In this document: one piece after another, positions 24,500 through 37,300 of the stretch | Position numbering within the stretch: the stretch's first letter is position 1 | Layout: every line of letters starts with the position of its first letter | Assembly: GCA_013368315.1 (NCBI GenBank) | Contig: JAACJM010000332.1 | Coordinates: 1 to 64,000, forward strand | Direction: 5' to 3' | From: Tetrapyrgos nigripes | Taxonomy: Eukaryota > Basidiomycota > Agaricomycetes > Agaricales > Campanellaceae | Length of the DNA: 64,000 nt | Program-made: the position numbers and the translations under genes | Notes under the pieces: generated by a model | Database searches by the model: none | What the model was told of the DNA's origin: nothing | The model's input: only the letters and a program-made list of their open reading frames with translations

Positions 24500-26083
24500 G
24501 TGGATGCTTCTGTTTCTCTCTGTCTACACAAACCCTACATGCCTCATCTCATTCCATTGCCAACCTTACACAGTGTGGCAGGTGTACTGCTGAAAACCTT
24601 TGTAAATGGACTCAAGACTTTGTTGCTGACCAGAAGGTCCTTCCCATTCTCAAGCATGCCAGCATATGTACGACATTTCTCTGCATCTTCAAAGTCTTGG
24701 CAAATATGTATCTGCCAAGGACATAGTCCAGTATGTTGACCACCCCAACATGAGGAAATGCTATGGATTGAAGAAGGGAATGTCAATTTGGACTGCTCAT
24801 GGTTGGTTTGAGTGAATGGGTTATCATGGTCAATATACTGATGGTCATAAGAGGGAAAATGTTGTCTGGTACTGTCAATTCAACTTCCTTCCAGCTGTGA
24901 CAGAGCTGGAGCATAGGACATGTGCATGGATTCTCACTCACCTCCTTGGGGATGAATTGTCATTATCTGGTTCCACGATGAGTCCATCTTTTATGACCAT
25001 GACTGCCAAGAGAGGATTTGGGTTAGTGATAGGCAGAAGGCTGTGCCAAAGGCAAAGGCAATCATGATCACTGATTTTGTCTCTGCAGATTATGGTTGGC
25101 TATGCTCAAAAGACAATTTGAGGAGCGCTTGTGTTGTTTTTCAAGCCTGGCAAGAACAGGGAAGAATACTTTACTAACCCCAACATTCTCAAGCAGGCTA
25201 ATGATGCAATAGACATCCTCACTAGCAACTACCCAGACAAAGAACATGTCTTTGTCTATGACAATGCCACCACACACAAGAAACATAATGAAGATGCTCT
25301 CTCTGCTCGCATGATGTCCAAAAATCTGTCTGCTATTGATGTCCCAAACTTTGGTTTCTATAAGAACATCATCAATGAGGATAGTCAAACTGTTCATGTT
25401 TGCAGGAAGAAGGGTCAGCTGGTAGAGGGTCTGAAGACCTAGGATAAGCATGTACTGAAGATGTACTTTGTTCCAATGTGAGACACTGTTATTCCTGATA
25501 CTGATGAGGTTCAGAAGCCCAGTTGTTTCAAAGGCATGGCACAGTTGCTTGCAGAGCAAGGTCTTGTGGTTGATGATCTCAAAGCCAAGTGCAGTGGTTT
25601 CAAGTGCCCTCCCAATGATGATCAATGCTGTTGCCATTGAGTTCTGTATAATTAATCTGATTTTGCCAGAGAGGTGTTGATACTCAAGAAGGCTTGCAAG
25701 GCAAGAGGTTTCTGAGTTATCTTTCTTCCCAAGTTCCACTGTGAACTAAATTTCATTGAACAATGTTGGGGTGCTGCAAAGAGGACTTACCAGATGTATC
25801 TACTGTCATCAAGCAAGGAGGATTTAGAGGCAAATGTGGTAGATATAATCACTATGTGCCAGTACTATTTCTCTCTGTGGCAGGTCTATGCACACACCAA
25901 CTGACTTGAATCATTCTTCAGATTTGCTTGTTGGGCTTGGAAGTTCATTGATGCCTACCAAAAAGATTTAAATGGTGTTCAGGTGGCATAGGCTGCCAAG
26001 AAGTATGCTGGACATTGTTGGCTTCTGGAGTTGATTTTGCAAGAGTTTGAGACATATGCTTCTTCTAACATGAAGATTGATTG
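24500..26083 (+). pseudogene. IS630/Tc1-like DDE transposase, decayed
   Basis: The protein family is widespread in basidiomycetes. In order: KWTQDFVADQKVLP near 24,615, YGLKKGMSIWTAHGWF near 24,760, GYHGQYTDGHKRENVVWY at 24,819, then IIWFHDESIFYDHD near 24,965 with the first catalytic Asp, ITDFVSADYGWLCSKD near 25,070, HVFVYDNATTHKKHNEDALS at 25,245 with the second Asp, CSGFKCPPNDDQCC near 25,590, and FLPKFHCELNFIEQCWGAAK near 25,723 with the catalytic Glu. The end KKYAGHC is near 26,000. Thus all three DDE residues are still readable, but the frame is broken by many stops and indels. The enzyme would cut and paste its own element. I could not find terminal inverted repeats. Confidence 0.85.
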
Positions 26084-28057
26084 ATTTTTGTGCTTTTGCC
26101 ATATTTTTTGCTGTCTGAATCTCCTGATGCTTATAGACTGGGACTTCTATGATACTTATGCATATGCATGACTGATTGTACACTCTAGTAAAGTACTTCA
26201 TTATTGTAATATGACATGAATAATGGTTTTCACATCATTTCTCATGAAAAGATTGGCTCTGAGATGATGATGTCTACCAAAAAGTGGTCAATTTTGCTGT
26301 ATTTTGCATAAATATATGACTTGTGAGCAGGAAGCTATAGGAAGATATTGACCATAAAAAAAATTCACCCAGTACTGATTAGCCAGTGCTGTCCTGTAGA
26401 CCAAGATATACATTGAGGAAGACAAGGAGTGGAAATGTCACAAAAAGCATGTGACCCTTACTTATTGTGTCCTGCACAAACCTTATAATCAAAGTCAAAG
26501 GTGAGATGTAATAGCACTTTGACTGGGCAGAGACTAGTTCAGATGGGAGATAAAAGGTACAAGAATGTAAAAGGAGATGCAATGTGGAGGGTAGGAAGGT
26601 GGTAGAAATGCAAGGTGGATGGATGATTATGGATGACAAGGAGAGGATATATAGGTGCCTGTTGTGGTGATACTCCAACAAATACAAAATGAAACTGGGG
26701 TGGGCAGAAGAGAATGGTAATACACTGCTTGAATAGATGCAGGTACCTCTGAAGTGTAAACTGAGCACTAATCAAAGATGAAAAATGCAACCAGCTTGAG
26801 ATTGAAGAAGACTTAGTACACCTCTGCAAGGTACCACACAATATGCCAAGTGGAATGTTTGGTATGAAAAGACTGAGCACTGAGAAGACAAAGTTAAGCA
26901 GCTCAAGGAGTATGACGCCTTCCACTGAAGATGAACTGTATTGCACTGTATCTGTATGAAGGTGGTTACAAGTGGTTGTTGTATGATAAGGTAATCAAAG
27001 TGTGCTTTTATAGTCAGCCACATGATTAGCTAAGTACTGTATGGTAGTTTACTAGGGTCCATCAAGCCTGTCAAGTCCATGCGGATACCCAATGCTAGGA
27101 AACATCAAGGACCCGGATAGAAGTCTTATGTGGATTGGATGGAGATTCTGAGTGGATCCAGATAGGAAAGAGCTTATAAAGATAAATAGGGATTTCAGTC
27201 AGAAAGACTGGGAAGCTCTAGGGAACCATTGAGGAAGGATAGGAGACCAGCTTTGTCGATTTTGCACTTAAGCTATCTACTACAAACTTGCTAGCTTAAG
27301 TACTACTTCGGAAAATATCGGAATGAAGAGGAGTAAGATAGGGATGGTTCGGAAATGAAGGAAAAGCACATGGTGCTATTGGAGATGGATGGAGTACTGT
27401 GGAATGATGTGGAAACAAAGTGGAGTAGGTTTGGAGATTAGATACGAGTTGTCTGGTAGTTATCCGAAATGAATCATGGGTTCCTGGATGGGATCCGTTG
27501 TGGAGATTAATAGTGGAGCTCGGATATGAAATCGGAAATGAATGTGTGAATAAGGAAAAGGGAAAAGATCGGAAAGCGATAGGAAAGTAATGGAAACTAA
27601 GACTGTACCGGAAAGTCATAGGAAAGTAGGAAACTAAGACTGTACTGGAAAGTCATAGGACTGTACCAGAAAGTCATAGGAAAGTACAGGAAAGTAAAAG
27701 GGTACCGGAAAGCCATAGGAAAGTACAGGAAAGTGCATAGATCTTACAAAGCCTCTGAGTTCATAAGCAGTACATAAGGAATCACTGAGTCTAAGTAGGA
27801 GTCTTAATACACCTCTCTATGCTTGTCTTTCATGGACAAAATTATCCTATGAACTTCCCACTAATTTTTTACCTTTTCTGCACTTTCTCAGGCCTTTTTT
27901 GCATCTGCCAAACAACTCTGACTGTCTGAAACCTCCTTCAAGCCCAGCAAACACTTGCCTGGAAAATCTAGCTCTCTAATTTTTTTAGGTCACTGAACAC
28001 TTCTAGTACAACACTTTTTGTTGAGCAAACACTGTCAGTGTGACATGCTCCTCTTTC
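26084..28057. other. Spacer without recognisable genes
   Basis: About 2 kb with only unsupported short frames. It contains a short imperfect tandem array at 27,585-27,740 (listed separately). Confidence 0.45.
27585..27740 (+). repeat. Imperfect tandem repeat based on GGAAAGTCATAGGAAAGTA
   Basis: The units GGAAAGTCATAGGAAAGTA and ACTAAGACTGTACCGGAAAG repeat irregularly five to six times. It is a minisatellite-like array in otherwise non-coding DNA. Confidence 0.7.
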
Positions 28058-28651
28058 TGTTATGATGTGTACAAGTTTATTTAGTTTGCCAACCCAGATC
28101 ATTAAATGAATATCTGGATACCCGAGGAATTACCAGCCCAGGCAGGGTGGTTCGAGAACACAGGAACAGTCCCAATATAATAAGGTAACAGTCAAGTGGA
28201 CAAGTCAGATGGAGAGATGTCAGATGTCAAGTAGATAGAATAGGGGTATACAAATTTTATTTTGCTTTATTTACTATGTTTCCCATGTATAAGGACTGGC
28301 ACCATAGATGTAGACGCCAGCTCGCAATTCTTGTACCAGAACCCCTACCTTTAGTTACTTTTTGTCTTGTATTTCTCTTACTTTCTCTCTCAAATATATT
28401 TTCTTTGTTCTCTTATCAAGGATTGATTGACATGTTTCTCTTTGAGAAGCACTATTCAATTGTGAGGAACCCTGATCAACACTTCTTATCACTGAAAGGT
28501 AAACCTAACTCAAATCTCCAGTAGTTCATTCCCTGCCTAGCAGCTTTGTCTTTCAGTTCATGAGTCCACAATCATACTTACTTATTTAGAGAAGTACTAT
28601 TCAACTTCAGTACTATCTATTACATAGTAACTAATTGTTCTACTCATAACA
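28058..28651 (+). repeat. 5' LTR of gypsy element D
   Basis: 594 bp with 8-bp terminal inverted ends TGTTATGA...TCATAACA. TATAAGGA starts at 28,288. AGCTCGCAATT at 28,319-28,329, 31 bp from the TATA start, is the exact reverse complement of AATTGCGAGCT at 28,654-28,664, just outside the LTR. The transcript would therefore begin with a segment complementary to the primer site. No 3' LTR of this element is seen in the window. Confidence 0.75.
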
Positions 28652-28653
28652 TT

Positions 28654-28664
28654 AATTGCGAGCT
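28654..28664 (+). promoter_or_regulatory. Self-priming site of element D
   Basis: AATTGCGAGCT lies 2 nt after the LTR end and 19 nt before the gag ATG (28,683). It pairs perfectly over 11 nt with the predicted 5' end of the element's own RNA (28,319-28,329). Confidence 0.65.
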
Positions 28665-28682
28665 CATAGTCACCTACCAGAA

Positions 28683-31083
28683 ATGACTACTAGAGTACAA
28701 ACTGAAACCAAAATTATCCAATCTCCACAAGAGGGAGATCTCGACAACCAAAATCCCACCCACAACCAACCCAACACATCCTTTCATATCCTTGCCCCAG
28801 ATGGTGGATGGGTTAATTAAAATCAACCACCTATAATTCCCAATATTTCAAATACAACTGCTGGATGAACAATTGGTAATGTTCCCTTGTCTCTAGGGGT
28901 AACACGCATGACCGAATCAGAGAGAAAATCAAATGATGGGAGAGAATCACTTGCCAATGGTATGACTGGATCTATTCAACATAGAAATTTACTTTCTACA
29001 CAACCACAATCACAGATGAAGAAATCTTGCAAATGATAGTAGAGGATTACACTGTTGATGACCAGAGAACCCTTGCAACTGAATTAGCAAGAGCACAGTC
29101 TCAAAGGGGATTCCAATCATCAATAGGAAGTCGAAGAGGATCTATCCAAGTCCTTGACCGTATTGAAGAAACCTCAGAACAGAGGAGGAAGAACCCACTC
29201 AGAGGGTGGTCCATGAGATGATATCAATGGACCAAAGACATAATATTGATCAACATGAAGCCAATCAGATGGTTTTTGGTACTGTAAGAGATCTGAGAGC
29301 TAGATTAAATGAATTGGGCTGTGAAACACAAGTGGCATTATGAGAAGGGGGAAGAGAACAACAAATACAATTTTTGCCACTGTCAGCCCAAAATTCAATT
29401 ATATCAATTGCTCAACCAATGAGAGGAGAGGACAGAGATCAACAAGTGCCACAGGGACAGAGAATTGTCTATACAAATCCAAATCTTAACCAAAATCTTC
29501 AATTAATGACACCCCAGCCAGTATTTCCAGAAAGAACATACCAAGAACAGCTGCAATCAGTGTTAGGAAGTGCTTACACATCCCAGGCAATCCCCCAATA
29601 AAGAAATAATAACCAGGAAAGAAGGGTAAGCCAGGTAACAGACCCCTCTGTAGATATGAGTCAGAGACAGGAAAGCCAAAATGTGGTAAATGCAATTAAC
29701 AACACTCCACCACAATATCATGTAGCCATGAATAGAGTAGAAAGACTAGCTATTGAGAGTCGTCAATTTGCTAGATGGATAGGTGTAGTAGGGACATTGA
29801 GATGGTCAGATGAAGAGGCCATAAATTATATATGTACCCTTGTTAGGCAATTTCCTCATTTCCTCATAGACTCCCAGGATTTGTAGTAGGGCTTCTACAA
29901 AGCAATGAGTTCAGATCAGCACTGAACCAATTGTTTGAAAGATCAATGGACCCAGTAGTATTGGAAATGGTACAGGACGAGCCAGCATGACCATATCAAT
30001 TTAATCCAAGTATGGTGGCTGTCAGTATGGAGATCCTTCACCAACACAAAATCAAGGAGGAAATTGAGAAACGCTACTGCAGGGATCACCTAGACATGGG
30101 TCTGCAGAAGATTATATTAGCACTGGTGAAGCAGTATGACAAGGTCAGGAACATTACACACGACTAACAGGAGAGGAGGTGACTGAGGAAAGAGCATTGA
30201 ATGGCTCACACAATGTATTAGTGGATCGAGGACCTTCAAGAAGCCATTCAAGAGCAGTAACACCAGCTCTTCAGTCAGAACTACAGGAACCAAGGCCACC
30301 AAACCCAGTGCCACCAAGCTCAAGAGAGAGTTGAAGAAGCAGCTATAAAAAATCAAAATGGGAAACAGGTGAGTACATACCATACTCATGAAATTTCAAG
30401 TCTATCAAGTAGGGGAGAGGGACCTTCAACTCGCCCTACAAATAATATGGTAAGAATAAATAAAGGAATAGCACATATACATGGATATATATACACACCT
30501 TGGCCAGGATGAAACAATGCTAATAATAATGGGCGATTCCCAGTAAGTGATGTACAGGAGGTAGAAGAACTCAACTGCAGATATAATAATAATAATGACT
30601 GTTTTCCAATAAGTGACACACAAGCATTAAATAGAAGGAGGGAAGTAGAAGAGCTGAACAGAAGAGCAAGGGTAGAGACTGTTAGTAGTGAAACAGTTCA
30701 AGACAAACACATACCAGATTGGAAAGCTTATTGCCACATCACCCTTTTTTAGGAGGTACAGCTAGTGTTCTTGGAGAAACTAACCGAGCCCATATTTGAG
30801 TACCATCCTTACACCTTCCCTCATGCCATAGCACACCTCAGATACCCACAGAAGCAAAAGGAAAAGCAAAGATAGATAGGGAGCATAAGCTAGACATTAA
30901 AAAACTGAGTGTATTTGATGGAACAGACAAAGATAAATGGAGACTCTTTATAACAGAAAACAAAAGAGTTTTCACTGCAAAGCCTACAATATATGAAAAG
31001 GAACAAGATCAAGTCACTTATGTGTCATCATATCTTGGAGGGGCAGCATCAAGCTACTATCAAAGCTTGATGGAAGATGAACC
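28683..31083 (+). pseudogene. Gypsy element D gag, decayed and cut
   Basis: The start MTTRVQTE is identical to the gag start of element E (55,230, minus). Matching blocks along the frame include TPPQYHVAMN near 29,705 and ESRQFARWIGVVGTLRWSDE at 29,757 (E: RSRRFARSIGVVGTMGWGND), then SVFDGTDKDKWRLFITEN near 30,910 and YVSSYLGGAASSYYQSLMED at the right end (E: FASSYLTGAAARYYQNLIER). Gag would form the particle shell. Many stops and shifts occur, and the capsid part ends abruptly at about 31,083. There a minus-strand foreign gene begins. No collagen-like tract exists at the place where E has one. No protease or polymerase of D follows. Confidence 0.8.
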
Positions 31084-32553
31084 GTTGGATGCAATCTGAG
31101 CTTTGATGCGCTTGCCACCTAACAGCACAGCAAGGTCCTGAAGTTGCTGATTGACCTGCGTTGGATAGGACATCTTCATGGCCTCAAATTCTTTCCTCCA
31201 ACCCATCATCACGCTGTTGTTGTGGTTCTTGGGGTCAATCACAAAGCTTACCACCCAGATATTGCGGTTCAAGGTGGCTTGCTTTCCCTGGGCATCCCAA
31301 AGCTTGTCAGCAAACGAGACTCGAAAACCAAATTACTGTGCACTCACCAAATTCCTCACAGCAGTAGCCACCAACTTGACATCAGCCTTGGTCAGTCCTC
31401 TACTCTGCTTGGGATCCGAACTGTACCGCAGTGAATGCCACTCCCAGAGAAAAGTGAACTCCTCTTCCTGTTTCTCTGCCTTTTCCCACTCATCGCTAAG
31501 TTTCTCTTTACAAAACTTCTCCCATTCCTCACCAAGGTAAGTGGAAGGGTTCACTGGTTCCTTTGTCAGTATCACTGATCGTTCTGAGCATTTAAAGACA
31601 TACCTCTGGCTGGAACAGTCTGATTGTTTCTGTCGGTTGCAACAAACCACTTCTGGAAAATGTTCCAGAGATTTGGATTCCGGGAACGGATAACCAATTC
31701 TCCCACCTCGTGATACGCAGTCTGCACAGGTCAGTTGTTTCTGCGGGCGATGTCCTCCATCCTCTTCTCATAATCTGCCCTAGCCACCCAAATCTCCACT
31801 TTCATCTCAGCAGGAACTAGCCCTGTGGCATGGTCCTCTGCATCGTCATCCTCTGCATCTTCATCATTCACATTTCCACCAGTAGCCTCAGTACTCTGCT
31901 GGACATCCCCAGGTGACTTCTGCTTCAGCTGCTTTCCCTTCTTGTTTGACCCACCAAAGGCCCTCATTGCCTTAGGACCTTTAGCCTCACGACATTGTCT
32001 GGCAGTAATGGGAGGATCTTTCTCTTCATCCTCATCTTCATCGTCAGTACTGTCACCCTGGCCTTCGCCTTCACCTTCACCTTCACCTTCTCCTTTGTTT
32101 GCTCACTCTTTCTACTTTTTCTCCAAGTCCTCCGCTCTTCTCATATCCTCCCCATAGTCAGAAGAACCCTCATGGTCATCCATGAAATACCCACCTTCTT
32201 CATCCTGGGCGTTGACTACAAGGGCGTAACTGACGCCCTCTGTTGCTGAATGACGAGGCCTCAAGGGAGTGGATTCCTTCCCAAAGTAGTCAGGAAAGAC
32301 CTTGGCAATGTATTCCTCGAGGCATTGAGGGCCATCCTTATCATCCTCATCCTCCGCTGTGGCTACATCTGCCACACGAGTCCAGGCAGGTTCAACCTTT
32401 CCACCAAAGATGAACTCCAATTGTGCAGTAATCTCTAATGGCCCGGCATCACTCTCTGCGTGTCTGCAAAGAGCTTGGATCGCTCTGGCTTCCCAATCTC
32501 CCTCTTCTCCCTTGTCTACATCTTGTTGCTTGGCGTCTGTGTCCTGTCCCTCT
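31084..32553 (-). pseudogene. Unidentified acidic protein gene fragment
   Basis: On the minus strand a long frame runs from 32,553 with only a few stops: AEGQDTDAKQQDVDKGEEGD, LEFIFGGKVEPAWTRVADVA, CLEEYIAKVFPDYFGKEST, YFMDDHEGSSDYGEDMRRAE, two stops, a Gly-Glu repeat (GEGEGEGEGEGQGDSTDDED), then KAMRAFGGSNKKGKQLKQ and EIWVARADYEKRMEDIARRN. After a TGA (likely CGA) it continues PVQTAYHEVGELVIRSRNPN, IFQKWFVATDRNNQT and, in shifted frames, LGEEWEKFCKEKLSDEWEK. I do not recognise the family. Both ends are cut: at 32,554 by the LTR of element A and at 31,083 by gag of element D. It may be a captured host gene or the accessory ORF of another transposon. Confidence 0.55.
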
Positions 32554-32704
32554 GCGAGTATCCTTGAGTTTTTCTCTTTGGATCTCCTCCTGCAGGTGCA
32601 TAGTATGTTAGTCTTGTATCGTCTAGTGCTGATTTATATATACCTTTGGATCTCCTCCTGCAGTTGTTGAGTGATTGCCTCACATGTCAGGAGTTGCCCT
32701 TACA
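32554..32704 (+). repeat. 5' LTR remnant of gypsy element A
   Basis: 151 bp match the last part of the 3' LTR (from GCGAGTATCCTTGAG to CCTTACA). The first ~230 bp, including the TATA box, are missing and replaced by the minus-strand gene to the left. The element's own promoter is therefore lost. Confidence 0.85.
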
Positions 32705-32706
32705 GT

Positions 32707-32716
32707 AGAAAAACTC
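32707..32716 (+). promoter_or_regulatory. Self-priming site of element A
   Basis: AGAAAAACTC starts 2 nt after the LTR end. It is the reverse complement of GAGTTTTTCT in the LTR (38,199-38,208 in the intact 3' copy), which lies 34 bp after the start of TATATATA (38,165). Confidence 0.65.
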
Positions 32717-32901
32717 CTCATCAAGTGGACTAGTCGTCTTTGGCAACCATTTCCTTCTGAGCTCCAGATACCAGTGAGAGCGACTCTGATAGCACTCACA
32801 CTTCTCTTGCTCCTCCTCCCACAGTTCCCAAAGACTCCTTCTCCACTCCTCAGTTCTCTCCACCCTCTGTTTCTTCTGCCTCATTACCTGGGTCCCTGAC
32901 G

Positions 32902-34093
32902 ATGTCTGAAGCTTTTGACGCTCGTCTGGCCCATCTAGAGCAGGCTTCTCAGAGTCAGAGTGAGCAACTTGCTGAGATTCTCGCTGCTCTCCAAGGCTGA
33001 AATCCCCCTCCACCTCCACCTCCTCAACCCCCATCACAACACCCCACTCGACCTCCATCCTCTGCCTCATCTTCTACCCCTTCCTCTCATCACTCTTTTG
33101 GAGCTTCACATGCTAAGGCGTCCCCACCTGGCATCTTTGACGGTCAATGGTCTAATGGCTGAGTCTGGTGGACTATTGCAATCATTTATGCCAGCACAGT
33201 TCGTTTCCAAGACAACAGGTTGTGCTGCCACCTACTGCCAGAGCCTCATCGACCACAAACACCTCTATGGCTCCTCCCGTTTCGATACCTGGGAAGAGTT
33301 TGAAAAGGAGTTCATTAGGGAGTTCATGCCAGAAGATGAATGCACTCAGGCTAGCCTCACCTTAGAAGGTGCCTCCTACTTTCAAGGCATCACTTCTGTG
33401 GATGAATATGTTGACAACTTCCGTGCTCTTATCACCATGGCTGGCCTCAACATCAAGCCCGTCCTCTATTCCACGAACCCCACTAACCCTGCCATCAAGG
33501 CCTGACTTGAGGATGCGAAACATGTCGGTCAGACAGTGGTCCTCAAGTTCCAGTGTGGACTGCGGCCCGCTCTAGAAAAGAAGGTTGCAGAGGCAGAAGC
33601 TCATCCACAGGAATGGGACGTCATGGATTGGTATTCTCTGGCCAAGAGGTTTGATAAGCACAAACGTGAAGACGCAATCTTCCGTAGTGCTCAGAGAAGT
33701 ATGCCCCCTGGTCCACCCAAGCCTTCCTTCCCCTCTCGTACTCAACCTCAGGGCTGTTCCCTCTTCCCAATCCAGTTCCCTGTCCCTGCTCCTGCTCCCA
33801 CTCCTGTCTCTCGTGTACCAGCCCCCACCCAAGCTCCTCTTCCCCAAGGCATTCCCATGGAAGTCGACGCTTCGAGGCAGAGGTTCCTAGCCCATCGCAC
33901 CTGTTACATGTGTGGCAAGACTGGTCACTTCTCTGCAGTGTGCCCAGACCACCAACGTGAACATGTTCGTGTCATAGACATGTCTATTGATGACTGGCAG
34001 GAGATTGCAGAAGCATACGCAGCTTTCCAGGACTTCCAAGCTGCTCCAATGAATGAGCCTACTCAGGAGGATTTTGCCAAGGACCAGGAGTGA
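32902..34093 (+). pseudogene. Gypsy element A Gag
   Basis: The start at 32,902 (MSEAFDARLAHLEQASQSQS) begins a predicted coiled coil, then a Pro-rich linker and, after frameshifts near 33,000 and 33,150, the capsid region: SRFDTWEEFEKEFIREFMPE near 33,275 and EYVDNFRALITMAGL at 33,405. A TGA at 33,503-33,505, probably from CGA, separates this from LEDAKHVGQTVVLKFQCGLR. The C-terminal zinc knuckle CYMCGKTGHFSAVC (33,901-33,942) is intact, followed by an acidic tail ending at 34,093. Gag packages the RNA and builds the particle. Confidence 0.85.
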
Positions 34094-34329
34094 TGGACAC
34101 GCCCTCATGGTCGAAAAATAATTACTTCGCATGTTTATCTACAGACTCTGCCAATGATAATGATTGTATCTCCGTCTCTGAGTCCATGTGTGAAGTAATT
34201 GCCTCAGTCGTGTCTTCTCCTACCCCCTCTACTCCCTCTTCCATTTCTTCTGTTCATCATCCAGTTCCTTGGCACCGCCTCAAACGTTGGGAATGTCACC
34301 TACCTCTGACAGAAGCTGCTGCCTGACAG

Positions 34330-37300
34330 TTCCAGTAGAGCTAGAGTCCACATCTAATGCCTCTCTGATCTCTGGCAGTGCGCTCATCAATAGGTTATGC
34401 CAATGCTGAGTTCATCACCAAGAACTCCAATGGCCCATTCCCGTCTTCAATGTTGATGGCACCCTGAATGAGGCTGGGGCTATTACCGAAATCTTGGATA
34501 CTGTCCTACGCTTCAAAGACCACTCTGAGTGCATCCAACTTGCCAAGACATCATTCTTGGTTATGGATGGTCATGAGCCCATAACCCAGAGATAGATTGG
34601 GACAATGGTGATGTCAAACTTAGCCGGTGCCCAAGGCAATGCTCCACATGTCATGACGAAGTGCAACAGGAACACCAACTACTCCTCTCCACTACTCGTT
34701 GCCAACACCGTGCTCTAGAACGTTGTCGAGAAGGCCCAACTCCTCATGTCCTTGAACTAGATCCTGGCGAAGATAAGATGAATAGCATCGGAACTTTAGG
34801 TTGTGATGACTTCCCTGATGATGTCCCTATCGAAGGTGATTGCATATTTGTTGCTTCAGTTCCTCCAGAGTCGGAATTCATCAATGCAACGAGTACCACT
34901 TCTCAATGTCTAGCAGAAGCACATGCTAAGGCCTCAAGGGACCCTCATGATGGCCTTCCTGATCACTTCTACGACCATACAGATGTCTTTTCCAAGGACT
35001 CCTTCGATGTGTTGCCAGATTGTAAACTATGGGACCATGCAGTAGAGTTAGTTCCTGACTCTAAACCTGCCAACTGCAAGGTCTATCCACTTGCTCCTAA
35101 TGAGCAAAAGGCCCTCAACGAGTTCCTTACAGAGAATCTGTCCACTGGTCATATTTGTCCCTCTAAATTCCCCATGGCGTCTCCAGTTTTCTTCATAAAG
35201 AAGAAGGATGGAAGCCTCTGACTTGTCCAAGACTATTGTGTGCTAAACGAGATGACGATTAAAAACCGTTATCTATTACCCTTGATTAATGAACTTGTCA
35301 ACAATCTCAAGGGTGCACAGTACTTCACTAAATTGGATGTATGTTGGGGTTTCAACAATATCCAGATTTGTGAGGGCAACGAATGGAAGGCAGCTTTCCG
35401 CACTAACCGTGGTCTCTTCACACCCCTTGTCATGTTCTTCGGTCTCACTAACAGCCCTGCGACCTTCCAGACAATGATGAATGACATTCTCCATGATCTC
35501 ATCATGGAGGGTGTCGTATCTGTCTACCTTGACGACATCTTGATCTATACCAAGACTGTTGAGGAGCATTGTCATGTGACTCACCTAGTCCTAGACTGGT
35601 TGAGGCAGCACAAGTTGTACCTGAGAGCTGACAAATGTGAGTTCGAGAAGACCCACATCAAATACCTTGGTGTCATCATCTCCCATAACCTGTGTTGAGA
35701 TGGACCCTGTCAAGGTGTCCAGTGTCGCGGAGTGGCCTGTGCCTGAGAGCAAGAAGGATGTTTCCTCTTTCCTTGGATTCACCAACTTCTACCATTGGTT
35801 CATCCAGGACTTCTCCCATCGTGCACGACCACTGTTCAAGCTGACCTGGAAAGACATCAAGTTTGACTGGTCTAAGGGTGCTCAGGATGCCTTTAACATC
35901 ATGAAGTCTCTAATCACCTCCTCTCCTGTCCTCATTATGCCTGATGACTCTCATCCATACTGCTTGGAATCAGACAGCTCTGACTACACTACAGGAGCAG
36001 TCTTATCTCAGCAGTCCCCAGATGATGACAAGTGGCATCCAGTCGCATTTTACTCCAAAAGTCTTAATGCTGTTGAACGCAACTATGAGATCCATGACAA
36101 GGAAATGCTAGCCATCATCCAAGCCCTTGAAGAGTGGAGACACTTCCTGGAAGGTGGATGCTTTCCTGTGGAAATCTGGAGTATTTCTGAACTGCAAAGA
36201 AGCTCAATTGATGCCAGGCACGATGGTCCCTGTTCCTCTCCCGTTTGACTTCCAGTTACATCACTGCCCTGGCCATACTATGGGCAAACCTGATGCCTTA
36301 TCTCGCCAACCTGATCATGGTACCAGTGCTGATGACAATTCAGACATTGTGCTGCTCAAGCCAGAGCTATTCTCAATTGCTGCCGTCACTACTGCAGTTG
36401 ACCTAACTGGTGAAGAAGTCAAAATCCTCAGAGACGTCTGCTTTGCTGTTCGTGGAAATGAGCTGGAAGAACAAGTCATGCATGCTGTGCAAGCATTGCG
36501 CAAGTCCCATACTCGGTCTATTCATAGTGCTGAATGGGACGAGCATGAGGCAAGATCTATGTTCCCCCTTCCCATGACCTCTGTCGTTGCATAGTCTCCC
36601 AACACCATGACACCAAGGTTGCTGGTCACTCTGGACGGTTCAAGACCCTTGAACTTGTCTCACACAACTACTGGTAGCCCCAGATGTCTCGGTACATTGG
36701 ACAGTACACCAATACTTGTGACCTGTGCATGCAAATGGTAAGACACGTCATTGTCTCCCCATTGGAGAGCTCATCCCTTCTGAGACTCCCACTGAACCAT
36801 GGCAATCAGTGTCAGTCGACTTCATTGTGGAGCTACCAGAAGCTCATGGGTACAATGCAGTCACGGTTGTCGTAGACATGCTTGGCAAGAGAGGTCACTT
36901 CCTCCAGACTCATACAACAGTTACTGCTGAAGGAACTGCTCGCATCTACTTCAGGGAAGTATGGAAGCACCACGGGATGCCCAAATCAGCATGCTCTGAC
37001 CATGGCTCACAGTTTGTTGCAGACTTCATGCGAGAACTCTGTAGGATGGCTGGCATCAAACAGAAACTCTCTACAGCCTATCACCCACAGACAGATGGAC
37101 AGACTGAACGTGTCAATCAAGAGCTAGAAGGTTACCTGCGCCAGTGGGTGAGCCAACGACAGGATGATTGGGACGAGTTACTACCCACCGCTGAGTTCTC
37201 CTACAACAATAAGATCCATGCATCAACTCAGCAAACTCCCTTCATGATTGACACTGGTCAGAATCCTCAGATAGGTTTTGAGCCTCACACCCAGCAGTCA

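Noticed and set aside
25068..25739. 223-codon open frame on the minus strand
   Set aside because: It lies exactly opposite the DDE transposase pseudogene, whose motifs on the plus strand are clear. The minus frame has no recognisable motif and is open by chance of codon composition.
31144..32249. Plus-strand frames at 31,144-31,540 and 31,825-32,249
   Set aside because: They mirror the long minus-strand acidic gene; their Ser/Phe/Pro-rich products are the complement of its Glu/Asp/Lys codons.
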